From NCBI GenBank assembly GCA_028699855.1, contig JAQVTV010000009.1, forward strand, positions 1-15,389: a stretch of DNA of 15,389 bases. Reading direction: 5' to 3'. The notes beneath the pieces were generated by a model. That model saw only the letters and a program-made list of their open reading frames with translations. It was not told the DNA's origin and made no database searches. Shown one piece after another: positions 7,661 through 15,038 of the stretch. A program made the translations under genes and the position numbers. Each line of letters begins with the position of its first letter. The stretch's first letter is position 1. The stretch comes from Candidatus Izemoplasmatales bacterium. GTDB taxonomy: Bacteria > Bacillota_I > Bacilli_A > Izemoplasmatales > Hujiaoplasmataceae.

Positions 7661-9040
7661 TTGGAACCCAGCGAAATACCGCTGATGATCTTAAGCGTTA
7701 TCTTTCAACCGGGCCTTTTGGTCCTGATGCTTGTGCTCATTGTCACATCCGCATTATTCTCGATGACAGAGATGGCATACTCTGCCGTAGGGAAAGTCCG
7801 TTTGAAAACATTGATCGAACAAAATGTCAAAGGATCTAAGAAAGCCTACTGGATTGTAGAAAATTTCGATCGTACGTTGACAACTTTGTTGGTGGGCAAT
7901 AACTTAGCGAATGTTGCTTTGACGACGGTCAGCGTCTTGTTTTTTTCCGGGCTGTTGCGCAGTTTGCCTAACTCCGATACACTGATCACGATTATCAATA
8001 CGGTGGTCATCACGATTATTGTGCTCATTTTCGGTGAGATTCTACCCAAAAGTTTGGCAAAAACCCATCCGGAACGCGTCAGCCTTTTCTTTAGCGGATT
8101 GATCTATTTTCTGATCAAAATCCTCACACCCATCACCTATCCGTTTCGCGTTTTGAATCGCAGAGTCATCCGCCAAGATGGCGAAGGACGTCCGACGGTC
8201 ACGGAAAGCGAACTTGAAACCATCATTGATACGATGGAGGAAGAGGGGTCTATCGACGAAGAAGAAGCCGATATGTTGCAAAAGGTGCTCGACCTTAGCG
8301 AGATTACGGTCGAAGAGATCATGACTCCGCGTGTTGATATGATCGCGATCGACATCCAAGCAAGCGTGAATCAAATTCGCGATATCTTTTTCAAAAGCAA
8401 GTTTTCTCGGATTCCCGTCTATGATGGAAACTCCGATAATATCATCGGGATTCTTTCGGAACGCGATTTTTATACCAAGTTGATTAAAGGCCAGAACATC
8501 AATATTAAAAAGTTGTTGCGAAAGGCCATTTTCGTTCCATCCACGAGTAAAGTGGACGCCTTGATCGAACTCCTGCAAATGGAGAACTCGCATATTGCGA
8601 TCGTCATCGATGAATATGGCGGGGTAGATGGCTTGGTAACGATGGAGGATGCACTCGAAGAGTTGGTCGGAGAAATCTATGATGAACACGACGACGTGAC
8701 CGAAGCGATACTGCAAAAAGACGAGAACCATTATCTCATCAATGCCGAAATCGATCTCAAAGTCTTGTTTGAAGACTTGAATTTAGGTGAAACACCTTTA
8801 TCGGATTCGACATCTCTCGGAGGCTGGTTGTTTGAGAAGTTTCAAGATATTCCCGATGTCGGAGAAAAATACCAATATGAACTATCAGTGAATCAGGTCT
8901 ACGACGAACTGAGCGAACTCGTGAGCGAAGATAAAGAAATCCTGACCTTTACCATCCTCAAAGTCAAGAAAAGGCGGATCAAATCCGTTCTTCTCAAAGT
9001 TGAACTCCAGTCATATCAACCGTTTGTTCGTGAAGATTAA
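7661..9040 (+). CDS. CNNM/CBS-domain membrane protein (CorC/MpfA-type, likely Mg2+ efflux)
   Basis: A 459-residue integral membrane protein. Residues ~15-160 form a CNNM (DUF21) transmembrane domain with about four hydrophobic segments (near 15-37, 75-97, 107-125, 140-160) and the motifs ALFSMTEMAYSA, VGNNLANV and FGEILPKSLAKTHPE. A linker helix (TVTESELETIIDTMEEEGSIDEEE, starting at 179) leads to a CBS pair (about 220-280 and 284-340, with IMTPRVDMIAI and HIAIVIDEYGGVDGLVTMEDALEELVGEI) and a C-terminal CorC/HlyC domain (~355-445). Characterised relatives with this layout export magnesium or confer magnesium tolerance (MpfA, CorB); that substrate is inferred. The name hemolysin C often attached to this family is misleading. 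Start TTG 7661 follows GGGAGTGAT with a 6-base spacing; no in-frame ATG lies between the site and the first membrane helix that would serve better. Probably co-transcribed with efp; a terminator follows. Confidence 0.93.
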   Translation: MEPSEIPLMILSVIFQPGLLVLMLVLIVTSALFSMTEMAYSAVGKVRLKTLIEQNVKGSKKAYWIVENFDRTLTTLLVGNNLANVALTTVSVLFFSGLLRSLPNSDTLITIINTVVITIIVLIFGEILPKSLAKTHPERVSLFFSGLIYFLIKILTPITYPFRVLNRRVIRQDGEGRPTVTESELETIIDTMEEEGSIDEEEADMLQKVLDLSEITVEEIMTPRVDMIAIDIQASVNQIRDIFFKSKFSRIPVYDGNSDNIIGILSERDFYTKLIKGQNINIKKLLRKAIFVPSTSKVDALIELLQMENSHIAIVIDEYGGVDGLVTMEDALEELVGEIYDEHDDVTEAILQKDENHYLINAEIDLKVLFEDLNLGETPLSDSTSLGGWLFEKFQDIPDVGEKYQYELSVNQVYDELSELVSEDKEILTFTILKVKKRRIKSVLLKVELQSYQPFVRED

Positions 9041-9045
9041 TGAGG

Positions 9046-9080
9046 CATGAGGGTAGGAGGACCTATCCTCATGTTTTTGT
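9046..9080 (+). terminator. Intrinsic terminator between the CNNM/CBS gene and rluB
   Basis: CATGAGGGTAGG (9046-9057) pairs with CCTATCCTCATG (9062-9073), 12 pairs including one G-U, around a 4-base loop AGGA, followed by TTTTTGT (9074-9080). It starts 6 bases after the upstream stop and its T-tract ends 20 bases before the rluB start. Confidence 0.85.
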
Positions 9081-9097
9081 AGGAAAGGAGGGAGCAC

Positions 9098-9835
9098 ATG
9101 GAGCGATTGCAAAAAATCCTGCAGAAAGCAGGCGTGGCATCCCGGCGAAAAGCCGAAGTGTGGATTGCGGAAGGAAAAGTGTCGGTAGACGGTGTCGTAG
9201 TCACGGATCTCGGTGTCAAAGTCTCGCCCCAGGCAGAAGTGCGCGTAATGGGGGAATTGCTGAAGCGCGAGGCGATGGTCTATTATATTTTAAATAAACC
9301 TCCCGGCTATGTCTCAACCACGTCGGATCCGTTGGGTCGGAAGACATTGATGGATTTGATACCTGTCCAGCAACGGATTTTTCCTGTCGGACGTTTGGAC
9401 TATGATACGAGCGGTTTGGTTTTGTTGACGAATGACGGGGACTTCATGAATCGTCTCCTTCATCCTCGATATAAGATCGAGAAGGAATATCATGTCAAAG
9501 TTGAAGGCCTATTGCGCAAAGAAGAATCGCAACGATTGACACGGGGGATGGATCTGGGCGATTTCGTCAGTCAACCCGCAAAAATCATCGAAGTGCGTTA
9601 TGATGATAAAAAAGTCAACACTTACGTCAAAATCATCATCACCGAGGGTAAATACCATCAAATCAAACGGATGTTTGAAGCAATCAACCATCCCATACTC
9701 AAGTTGAAGCGATATCGATTGGGAAATATCACCATTGAAGATTTGGGGATAGGTCAGTATCGGGCGCTAAAACCTCATGAATTAAAGTTGATATGGAATT
9801 TATCCGCCTTTGGAAAAGACGGAAAAAACGACTAA
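9098..9835 (+). CDS. rluB: 23S rRNA pseudouridine synthase, RluB/RluE/RsuA family
   Basis: Converts a specific uridine in 23S rRNA to pseudouridine during large-subunit assembly. The 245-residue protein has an N-terminal S4 RNA-binding domain (about 2-60: MERLQKILQKAGVASRRKAE...GKVSVDG) followed by the RsuA-type catalytic domain. NKPPGYVSTTSDPLGR and the motif GRLDYDTSGLVLLTNDGDF are visible, with catalytic aspartate D101 in GRLD; EGKYHQIKRMFEA and LKRYRLGNI complete the family signature. The gene order next to cmk and der, and the resemblance to Bacillus RluB, favour RluB (U2605 in E. coli numbering) over the 16S enzyme RsuA, but the exact target is inferred. The ATG has AAAGGAGG upstream with a spacing of 7. 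The strong terminator directly before it leaves no room for a promoter, so its transcription must come by readthrough or from inside the upstream gene. Confidence 0.95.
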   Translation: MERLQKILQKAGVASRRKAEVWIAEGKVSVDGVVVTDLGVKVSPQAEVRVMGELLKREAMVYYILNKPPGYVSTTSDPLGRKTLMDLIPVQQRIFPVGRLDYDTSGLVLLTNDGDFMNRLLHPRYKIEKEYHVKVEGLLRKEESQRLTRGMDLGDFVSQPAKIIEVRYDDKKVNTYVKIIITEGKYHQIKRMFEAINHPILKLKRYRLGNITIEDLGIGQYRALKPHELKLIWNLSAFGKDGKND

Positions 9836-9843
9836 AAACCGCT

Positions 9844-9870
9844 TTGATTTCGTCAAAGTTGTGATATAAT
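9844..9870 (+). promoter_or_regulatory. Extended -10 promoter of cmk-rpsA
   Basis: TGATATAAT (9862-9870) is an extended -10 (TGn plus perfect TATAAT). A partial -35, TTGATT (9844-9849), lies 15 bases upstream. The predicted start near 9877 leaves about 17 leader bases containing the GAGAGG site. A 6-bp inverted repeat CTTTGA/TCAAAG (9842-9847, 9853-9858) covers the -35 region and could be chance. Confidence 0.7.
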
Positions 9871-9893
9871 GTAATGAGTTGAGAGGCGATAGG

Positions 9894-11981
9894 ATGAGAT
9901 ACCATCATTTGGCGATTGACGGTCCTGCAGGCGCGGGAAAGTCGACGGTTGCCAAACTCGTGGCAAAGAAACTCCACTACATCTACATTGATACCGGTGC
10001 GATGTATCGTGCCACAACGTATAAGGCTCTGAAACTGGGTATCGATCTTGACAAACCCCAAGCCTTTGATTTTTTAGATGAAACATCCATGACGTTCAAG
10101 GATGGCATCCTTTACATGGATGGGGTTGAGATGACCGATACCATTCGTTCGCGTGAGGTATCCAATCATGTTTCGCTCGTTTCAAGCCACATCCCTGTTC
10201 GCAACAAGCTTGTCGCCCTCCAGCAAAAAATCGCAAAGCATCACAACGTCGTGATGGACGGCAGAGACATCGGAACCGTAGTGTTGCCGCAAGCAGACTT
10301 GAAGATATTTATGACTGCCACGGTGGATGAGCGCGCAAAACGGCGCCATGAGGAAAACCTTGCCTTAGGGTATCCGAGCGACTATGATACACTTGTGGCG
10401 GAAATCAAACGTCGTGACGGTATCGATTCATCCCGTGAATACAATCCGCTACGTCAAGCAGAAGATGCGATTCTGCTCGATACATCCCATATGGATATCG
10501 AAGAAGTTGCAAATACAGTATATACGATGTTTTTAAATGCTATCAAGACGAATAGGAGCAAGCAGATGGAACACAAGATCGAAGAAATGCCTGTAGTAAA
10601 CACCCCCAGAGTCGGCGACATATTGAAGGGGACAGTCATCAAAGTCACAGACGAGGAAGTACTTGTCGATGTGGGTTATATGTTTGAAGGGACGATCTAT
10701 CGTGATCACCTGACGAACAAAAAACTTTCCAGTGCGAAGGATTTTGTCTCCGAAGGGGATGAGATCGAAGTGCAAGTGACAAAAATCGCCCACGGAGATT
10801 CCAATAATATCTTGTTGTTATCTAGAAAAGACATCGAGAGAAAAGCGGTTCAAAAAGAATTCCGTTCGCAACTCGAGATCGACAAGGATGTCACCGCTCG
10901 TGTCAAGAAAGATGTGAGAGGCGGTTTACTCCTCGATTTTCACGCCATCGAACTCTTTTTGCCCGACTCCTTGATCAGCCTCAATCCCTTAACACCGGAA
11001 ATGAAGACCGAGCTCGTCGGAACGGACATCGATGTACGTATCATTGATATTCGCAAAGATCGCAATCGTGATAAGATCATCGTCAATCGCAAGCAGTTGT
11101 TGTTCGAACACATCAAGCAAGCCGAGAAAGAGGCGCTTGATGCCGTGAACGTCGGAGATGTCGTCACAGGCAAAGTCGTCCGTATCGTCGATTTTGGTGC
11201 ATTTGTCCAACTCTCACCGGTCATCGAAGGCCTGTTGCACATCAGTGAGGTCTCTCATTACCACATCAAAGATGTGAAAGAATTATTGTCTGTCGATCAG
11301 GAAATCACCGTCAAAGTCATCAAAAAATCCGGAAAACGGATTTCGCTCTCAAAAAAAGCGCTTGAAGAGAAACCTTGGGACCTGTTTCTGCAAAAGTATA
11401 AAGTCGGAGACAAAGTCAAAGGCATCGTCGTCAAGAAGATGCAATTTGGCATGCTTCTAGAAGTCGAACGCCAAGTATCGGGTCTATTGAACCGTTCGGA
11501 TTACTCATGGGACCCACAGGACAACCTCGCCGGACGCGTTCAAATCGGTGATGAAATCGAAGTAGAGATCACAAGTATTTCTCGGGAAAAACGCCAATTC
11601 ACGCTATCGAAGAAACATCTTGAATACAATCCCTGGGCCGATCTCAAGCTCAAAGTGGGTGAACTCGTTTCAGCCACGGTCAAACAGATCGAGGAAAAGG
11701 GTGCCGTCATGGAAGTCCATGGCGTCGAAGCATTTTTGCCCATTCGCGAAATCTCTGAGGATCGCATCAACCGCGTCGAGGATGTGCTAAAGCTCAAAGA
11801 TGTCCATACCGTGGAAGTCACAGCCTTCTTCCCCAGAGAATGGCAGATGACCGTGTCCTTAAAGAAGGTTCACGAGAAAAAAGAACGCCGCGATTACGAA
11901 GCCCAGCTCAAAGACAATGTCTCAGCGAGCCAAACGATGGCGGATCAACTCATGGAATTGATGAACAAATCAAAAAAATAG
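9894..11981 (+). CDS. cmk-rpsA: Fused cytidylate kinase and ribosomal protein S1-like protein
   Basis: One 695-residue reading frame holds two proteins. Residues 1-~220 are cytidylate kinase, which phosphorylates CMP/dCMP with ATP: P-loop GPAGAGKST (10-18), IDTGAMYRA, DGRDIGTVV and the REYNPLRQAEDAILLDTS segment. From ~240 on follow five S1 (OB-fold) RNA-binding repeats, starting near 241, 330, 421, 505 and 589; the third (GDVVTGKVVRIVDFGAFVQL...EGLLHISEVS) is the most canonical. S1 proteins bind mRNA and help initiation; Bacillus YpfD has four repeats and E. coli S1 six. No stop separates the halves. ATG 9894 is chosen with GAGAGG 7 bases upstream; an in-frame TTG at 9879 precedes that site. 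Such Cmk-S1 fusions are known in some Bacillota. An internal ribosome site at the junction may also give free S1. der follows after 17 bases. Confidence 0.95.
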   Translation: MRYHHLAIDGPAGAGKSTVAKLVAKKLHYIYIDTGAMYRATTYKALKLGIDLDKPQAFDFLDETSMTFKDGILYMDGVEMTDTIRSREVSNHVSLVSSHIPVRNKLVALQQKIAKHHNVVMDGRDIGTVVLPQADLKIFMTATVDERAKRRHEENLALGYPSDYDTLVAEIKRRDGIDSSREYNPLRQAEDAILLDTSHMDIEEVANTVYTMFLNAIKTNRSKQMEHKIEEMPVVNTPRVGDILKGTVIKVTDEEVLVDVGYMFEGTIYRDHLTNKKLSSAKDFVSEGDEIEVQVTKIAHGDSNNILLLSRKDIERKAVQKEFRSQLEIDKDVTARVKKDVRGGLLLDFHAIELFLPDSLISLNPLTPEMKTELVGTDIDVRIIDIRKDRNRDKIIVNRKQLLFEHIKQAEKEALDAVNVGDVVTGKVVRIVDFGAFVQLSPVIEGLLHISEVSHYHIKDVKELLSVDQEITVKVIKKSGKRISLSKKALEEKPWDLFLQKYKVGDKVKGIVVKKMQFGMLLEVERQVSGLLNRSDYSWDPQDNLAGRVQIGDEIEVEITSISREKRQFTLSKKHLEYNPWADLKLKVGELVSATVKQIEEKGAVMEVHGVEAFLPIREISEDRINRVEDVLKLKDVHTVEVTAFFPREWQMTVSLKKVHEKKERRDYEAQLKDNVSASQTMADQLMELMNKSKK
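10554..10568 (+). promoter_or_regulatory. Internal ribosome binding site and ATG at the Cmk/S1 junction
   Basis: AGGAG (10554-10558) stands 7 bases before an in-frame ATG (10566), codon 225 of the fusion. Translation from here would give a 471-residue S1-like protein beginning MEHKIEEMPVVNTPRVGD, much like the N-terminus of free-standing S1 proteins. The site lies exactly between the two domains, which suggests it is a retained start rather than chance. Confidence 0.6.
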
Positions 11982-11998
11982 AAACAAGGTGATCATTG

Positions 11999-13306
11999 AT
12001 GATGCCGAAAGTTGCAATTGTCGGCAGACCCAATGTCGGCAAGTCCACCATCTTCAACCGAATTATCGGCGACCGCATTGCGATAACCGACGATCAACCC
12101 GGAGCGACGAGAGATCGAATTTACGGTCATGCCACATGGCTCAGCCACACGTTTTCCCTTATTGACACAGGGGGCATCGAATTAAGCGATGCACCCTTTT
12201 TGTCTCAAATCAAAGCCCAGGCGGAACTTGCTATCAGCGAAAGCGACCTTGTGCTTTTTGTTTGCGATGTCCAGGGAGGTATCCATCCGGACGACCAATT
12301 GGTCATGAAACTCTTGTTTGCCGCTGAAAAGCCGGTCATCGTCGTGGTGAATAAAGCAGACAACGAAACCCTTCAATCCCGCTTCTATGAGTTTTACGAA
12401 CTGGGAGCGGAACACGTGATAGCCGTGTCTGCGAGCCATGGAATCGGTTTTGGCGATTTGCTCGATCGCATCGTCGATCTGCTTCCGGAAAAGACAGAAG
12501 AACCTTATGCAGAAGATACGATCCGTATCGCGATCATCGGACGGCCGAATGTCGGAAAATCAACCTTGACAAATGCGATCCTGGGTTTTGAACGCGTCAT
12601 CACAAGTGCTGAATCCGGCACGACCACGGATTCGATCGATACCTTGTTTCAACGCGACGGAAAAGAATATGTCGTCATCGACACCGCGGGAATCCGCAAA
12701 CGTGGCAAGGTCTTCGAAGGGATTGAGAAATACAGCGTCCTCAGGGCGATGCAAGCCATCGAACGGAGTGACGTATGTCTTCTTGTTTTGGATGCATCCA
12801 CGGGAATCCAAGAACAGGACAAACATATCGCGGGCTATGCATTGGAAAATGACAAAGCGTTGATTCTCGTGTTCAATAAATACGATCAAATTCCGAAAAC
12901 CAATGAAACGATGTCGGAATGGACCCGGAAAATCCGTCAGGAATTTCCATTTCTATCTTATGTGCCCATCGCCTTCATATCCGCTTTGACCGCATCGCGA
13001 ATTCCCACTCTTTTTCCATTGATCGACAAAGTGTATGAAAACTATTCCCGTCGTGTCCAAACCGCTGCCTTGAATGAAGTCATCACGGAGGCGATGTTGC
13101 TTAATCCCCCTAAAATACACAACCAACACCTCTTAAAAGTATACTATACAACGCAAGTGACATCGAAGTGCCCGACCTTCATCCTTTTCGTGAATTACGC
13201 GAAATCCATCCATTTTTCCTATCAACGCTATTTGGAAAATCGATTGCGTGAGCGTTTTGATTTTGAAGGAACACCGATAAAATTGATACTGAGAAACCGC
13301 GAATAA
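11999..13306 (+). CDS. der: Ribosome-assembly GTPase Der (EngA)
   Basis: Der is an essential GTPase with two tandem G domains that acts in 50S subunit assembly. G domain 1 shows GRPNVGKST (9-17), GATRDRIYG, DTGGIE and NKAD; G domain 2 shows GRPNVGKST (from 181), GTTTDSID, DTAGIRKRGKV and NKYDQ; a C-terminal KH-like domain closes the protein (…NHRLREKF-like region here reads YLENRLRERFDFEGTPIK). Length is 435 residues, as in Bacillus (436). The AAGGTGATC site ends 4 bases before ATG 11999 and 7 before ATG 12002; either could be the start, and the TTG at 11996 is too close. Follows cmk-rpsA after 17 bases and probably shares its transcript. Confidence 0.97.
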   Translation: MMPKVAIVGRPNVGKSTIFNRIIGDRIAITDDQPGATRDRIYGHATWLSHTFSLIDTGGIELSDAPFLSQIKAQAELAISESDLVLFVCDVQGGIHPDDQLVMKLLFAAEKPVIVVVNKADNETLQSRFYEFYELGAEHVIAVSASHGIGFGDLLDRIVDLLPEKTEEPYAEDTIRIAIIGRPNVGKSTLTNAILGFERVITSAESGTTTDSIDTLFQRDGKEYVVIDTAGIRKRGKVFEGIEKYSVLRAMQAIERSDVCLLVLDASTGIQEQDKHIAGYALENDKALILVFNKYDQIPKTNETMSEWTRKIRQEFPFLSYVPIAFISALTASRIPTLFPLIDKVYENYSRRVQTAALNEVITEAMLLNPPKIHNQHLLKVYYTTQVTSKCPTFILFVNYAKSIHFSYQRYLENRLRERFDFEGTPIKLILRNRE

Positions 13307-13348
13307 TCGCAATTTTTATGAAAAATCCCCATTTTTTTAGACTTCTAC

Positions 13349-13377
13349 TTGCATTTTGGTCACCTAAAACTTATAAT
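13349..13377 (+). promoter_or_regulatory. Sigma-A-type promoter of hup
   Basis: TTGCAT (13349-13354) and a perfect TATAAT (13372-13377) are separated by 17 bases. The predicted start near 13384 gives a leader of about 28 bases that holds the AAGGAGG site. The region between der and this promoter is AT-rich. Confidence 0.8.
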
Positions 13378-13411
13378 GACATCAAGAAATGAAATAAGGA
13401 GGATATTATAA

Positions 13412-13684
13412 ATGAACAAATCTGAACTTGTAGCACGCATTTCCGAATTATCAGATCTCACAAAGAAAGATGCTGAAGTAGCACTCAACTCGACGATTCT
13501 TGCGATTCAGGAAGCTTTGGTCAAAGGAGAAAAAGTCATTCTCACCGGCTTTGGAACTTTTGAAGTCAAAGTACGCAAAGCACGTAGCGGTCATGATCCA
13601 AGAACGAAACAACCGATTGAAATCCCTGCACTCAAGGCACCGACTTTCAAAGCCGGCAAAGTACTTAAAGATTCCGTAAGATAA
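13412..13684 (+). CDS. hup: Nucleoid protein HU
   Basis: A 90-residue HU/IHF-family DNA-bending protein, the family's standard length. It has the helical N-terminal half (MNKSELVARISELSDLTKKDAE), the GFGTFEVKVRKAR motif and the beta-arm region, where the usual GRNP...E-IEIPAS reads GHDPRTKQPIEIPALKAPTF, keeping the intercalating proline of the IEIPA tip. It binds DNA as a dimer. A strong AAGGAGG site lies 9 bases before the ATG, as expected for an abundant protein. It has its own promoter and a strong terminator, so it is probably a monocistronic unit. Confidence 0.97.
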   Translation: MNKSELVARISELSDLTKKDAEVALNSTILAIQEALVKGEKVILTGFGTFEVKVRKARSGHDPRTKQPIEIPALKAPTFKAGKVLKDSVR

Positions 13685-13705
13685 CGTTTCATCCCCGAAT
13701 AAAAC

Positions 13706-13736
13706 AAGCCGGCAGACGCGTCTGCCGGCTTTGATT
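13706..13736. terminator. Palindromic terminator shared by hup and the CPBP gene
   Basis: AAGCCGGCAGACG (13706-13718) is followed directly by its exact reverse complement (13719-13731), a 26-base perfect palindrome, GC-rich in the stem. On the plus strand it runs into TTTGATT; on the minus strand the stem is followed by GTTTTATT. It lies between the converging stops of hup and the minus-strand gene, so it probably stops transcription from both sides. Confidence 0.85.
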
Positions 13737-13749
13737 ATAGATGAATGAA

Positions 13750-14844
13750 CTAGAGTGTTCCCCCGGTGATCATGAAATAGTAGATGAGGAACGATATCAG
13801 ATTGTTGATGACATGGACACCGATGGGAACAAAGATGTTTTTGTTGGCCCTCAGATAGATGATTCCAAAGACCATACCCATCATGACATATGGAATAGCT
13901 TGGATGTAATCGCTGAATGATACGACGTGCATGATACCAAAAATAAGTCCGCTGATGATCACGGCGGCGACGTTGCCAAAACGCCCATGAAAGAAGTTGA
14001 AGATGACTTTTCGAAAGATGAGTTCCTCCACAAGTGGCGTAAAGATGCACAGCAGGAAAAAGAGGGCAATCAATGTCAAGGGTTCAGGAGAAAACAATGA
14101 AGCGATTACTTGTTCATTTTGCGAATCAGAAGTGACATTCAAGACATAATCCATGAATAATTGTGATAAATACAACGCGACATAGACCATGATGAAGCCG
14201 CTGATGATCATCCCGATGTGCGTTCCTAACTTCTGACGGAACGCGATGAAATCGCGTTTGAGGGCGCGTTTGTCGATTATGATGAAAATGAATCCGGTGA
14301 TCGCCATTTGCATTAAGTTCATGGCGATATAGAAGAAGTTCGTTTCATCGATGCCGTAGGTCGCCTCATAAGAAAAATATGATTCATCGCCAAACAACTG
14401 ATCATCGATGATGAAAACGTCATTTGCTGCGACGTTTTCCATAAATACTTGATGCGAATAGAAGACTTTATCCTGTGCGTCTTTGAAATCGAATCTCACC
14501 CATACACGAGGGATGGTCACAGTGTTTGTGTTGCGGATTCTGCCACTGATATTCACCTGATAATCATAAATATCATCCACGATCGGCACGAGTTCTGCGT
14601 TGAGCACACTCTCGACGGTTAGATTCTCGATAATGGTATCTGCATCGGCAAAACGGACTTGAAAGTATAAGTAGGAGAATAGGGTCACCAAGAACATGAT
14701 CCCGACATAGACGAGAATTAGAGTTCGATTCGCTCGTTGTTCGTTGTGGAGATCCTGGATATCGTTTTGTGGATCGGATGCGGTTTTCTGAGGTTGGAAA
14801 AAAATGTCATCATCTTTTTTGAACAGATCATCGAAATCACTCAT
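13750..14844 (-). CDS. CPBP (CAAX/Abi) family intramembrane glutamic metalloprotease
   Basis: A 364-residue membrane protein with the three CPBP motifs: VEELIFR (E273, E274, R278), FGIMH (F302, H306) and HVINN (H344, N347/N348). In characterised relatives these residues form the intramembrane active site; members process prenylated proteins or act in peptide and bacteriocin immunity, and the bacterial substrates are mostly unknown. Residues 1-40 are acidic and soluble, then one helix (~40-62), an extracytoplasmic stretch (~64-165) and about six further membrane segments. The external stretch (NISGRIRNTNTVTIPRVWVRF onward, about 98-150) looks like a beta-sandwich of the FxLYD kind. The start is ATG 14844, with AGAGGTG 5 bases upstream on the minus strand; the frame is open for 39 codons further but those lie in the promoter region. 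The gene converges on hup and diverges from rdgB. No partner gene suggests its substrate. Confidence 0.9.
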   Translation of the reverse strand: MSDFDDLFKKDDDIFFQPQKTASDPQNDIQDLHNEQRANRTLILVYVGIMFLVTLFSYLYFQVRFADADTIIENLTVESVLNAELVPIVDDIYDYQVNISGRIRNTNTVTIPRVWVRFDFKDAQDKVFYSHQVFMENVAANDVFIIDDQLFGDESYFSYEATYGIDETNFFYIAMNLMQMAITGFIFIIIDKRALKRDFIAFRQKLGTHIGMIISGFIMVYVALYLSQLFMDYVLNVTSDSQNEQVIASLFSPEPLTLIALFFLLCIFTPLVEELIFRKVIFNFFHGRFGNVAAVIISGLIFGIMHVVSFSDYIQAIPYVMMGMVFGIIYLRANKNIFVPIGVHVINNLISFLIYYFMITGGTL

Positions 14845-14881
14845 GGAAACACCTCTATCATATGAGAATTGTACATCATTC

Positions 14882-14887
14882 ATTATA
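14882..14887 (-). promoter_or_regulatory. Possible -10 box of the CPBP gene
   Basis: A perfect TATAAT on the minus strand, 37 bases upstream of the ATG. I see no convincing -35 box at 15-18 bases from it (TTTCAT at 17 is a poor match) and no TGn extension, so this is a tentative call. Confidence 0.4.
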
Positions 14888-14917
14888 AAGCAATGAACAC
14901 AAAAATGAAAGAAATAA

Positions 14918-14989
14918 ATCACCATTGCCATATCGGTGACGCAATTGTGCGTCTGATACATCAGAAAATCATATGGATTTTTTGGTGAT
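14918..14989. other. Nested inverted repeats in the CPBP-rdgB intergenic region
   Basis: ATCACCA (14918-14924) can pair with TGGTGAT (14983-14989). Inside lie GACGCA/TGCGTC (14938-14943, 14948-14953), CTGAT/ATCAG (14953-14957, 14960-14964) and AAAATC/GATTTT (14965-14970, 14976-14981). TCACC can also pair with GGTGA at 14935-14939, an alternative fold. This 72-base stretch lies upstream of the rdgB -10 box, so it would not be part of the rdgB transcript from that promoter; it could be a binding region, a small RNA or chance. It has no GTTC-type T loop and is not a normal tRNA. Confidence 0.3.
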
Positions 14990-15012
14990 GCGGCGCTAAA
15001 ATGGATGAAATA

Positions 15013-15021
15013 TGATATACT
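15013..15021 (+). promoter_or_regulatory. Extended -10 promoter of rdgB
   Basis: TGATATACT is an extended -10 (TGn plus TATACT, one mismatch to TATAAT). No -35 box is visible at the right distance. The predicted start near 15028 lies directly before the AGGTGA site, giving a leader of only about 11 bases. Confidence 0.55.
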
Positions 15022-15038
15022 TGTGTTTAGGTGAAATC

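Noticed and set aside
8042..8731. Minus-strand 229-residue open frame inside the CNNM/CBS gene
   Set aside because: It is fully inside a well-supported gene, with His/Asp/Phe-rich antisense composition and no domain signature.
13311..13338. AT-only inverted repeats (AAAAAT-CCCC-ATTTTT) with a T-tract after der
   Set aside because: The stem has no G-C pair, too weak for a credible intrinsic terminator, although readthrough into hup may be limited by other means.
13451..14050. Minus-strand 199-residue open frame across hup and the CPBP 3' end
   Set aside because: It crosses the hup gene and the shared terminator in a different frame from the CPBP gene, and shows no recognisable motif.
14918..14989. 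A tRNA gene
   Set aside because: Length and a 7-bp closing stem fit, but there is no GTTC T-loop sequence, the inner arms have wrong stem and loop sizes, and no CCA follows.
15012..15038. Upstream in-frame ATG for rdgB
   Set aside because: It overlaps the extended -10 box; the AGGTGA site and family N-terminus point to ATG 15039.
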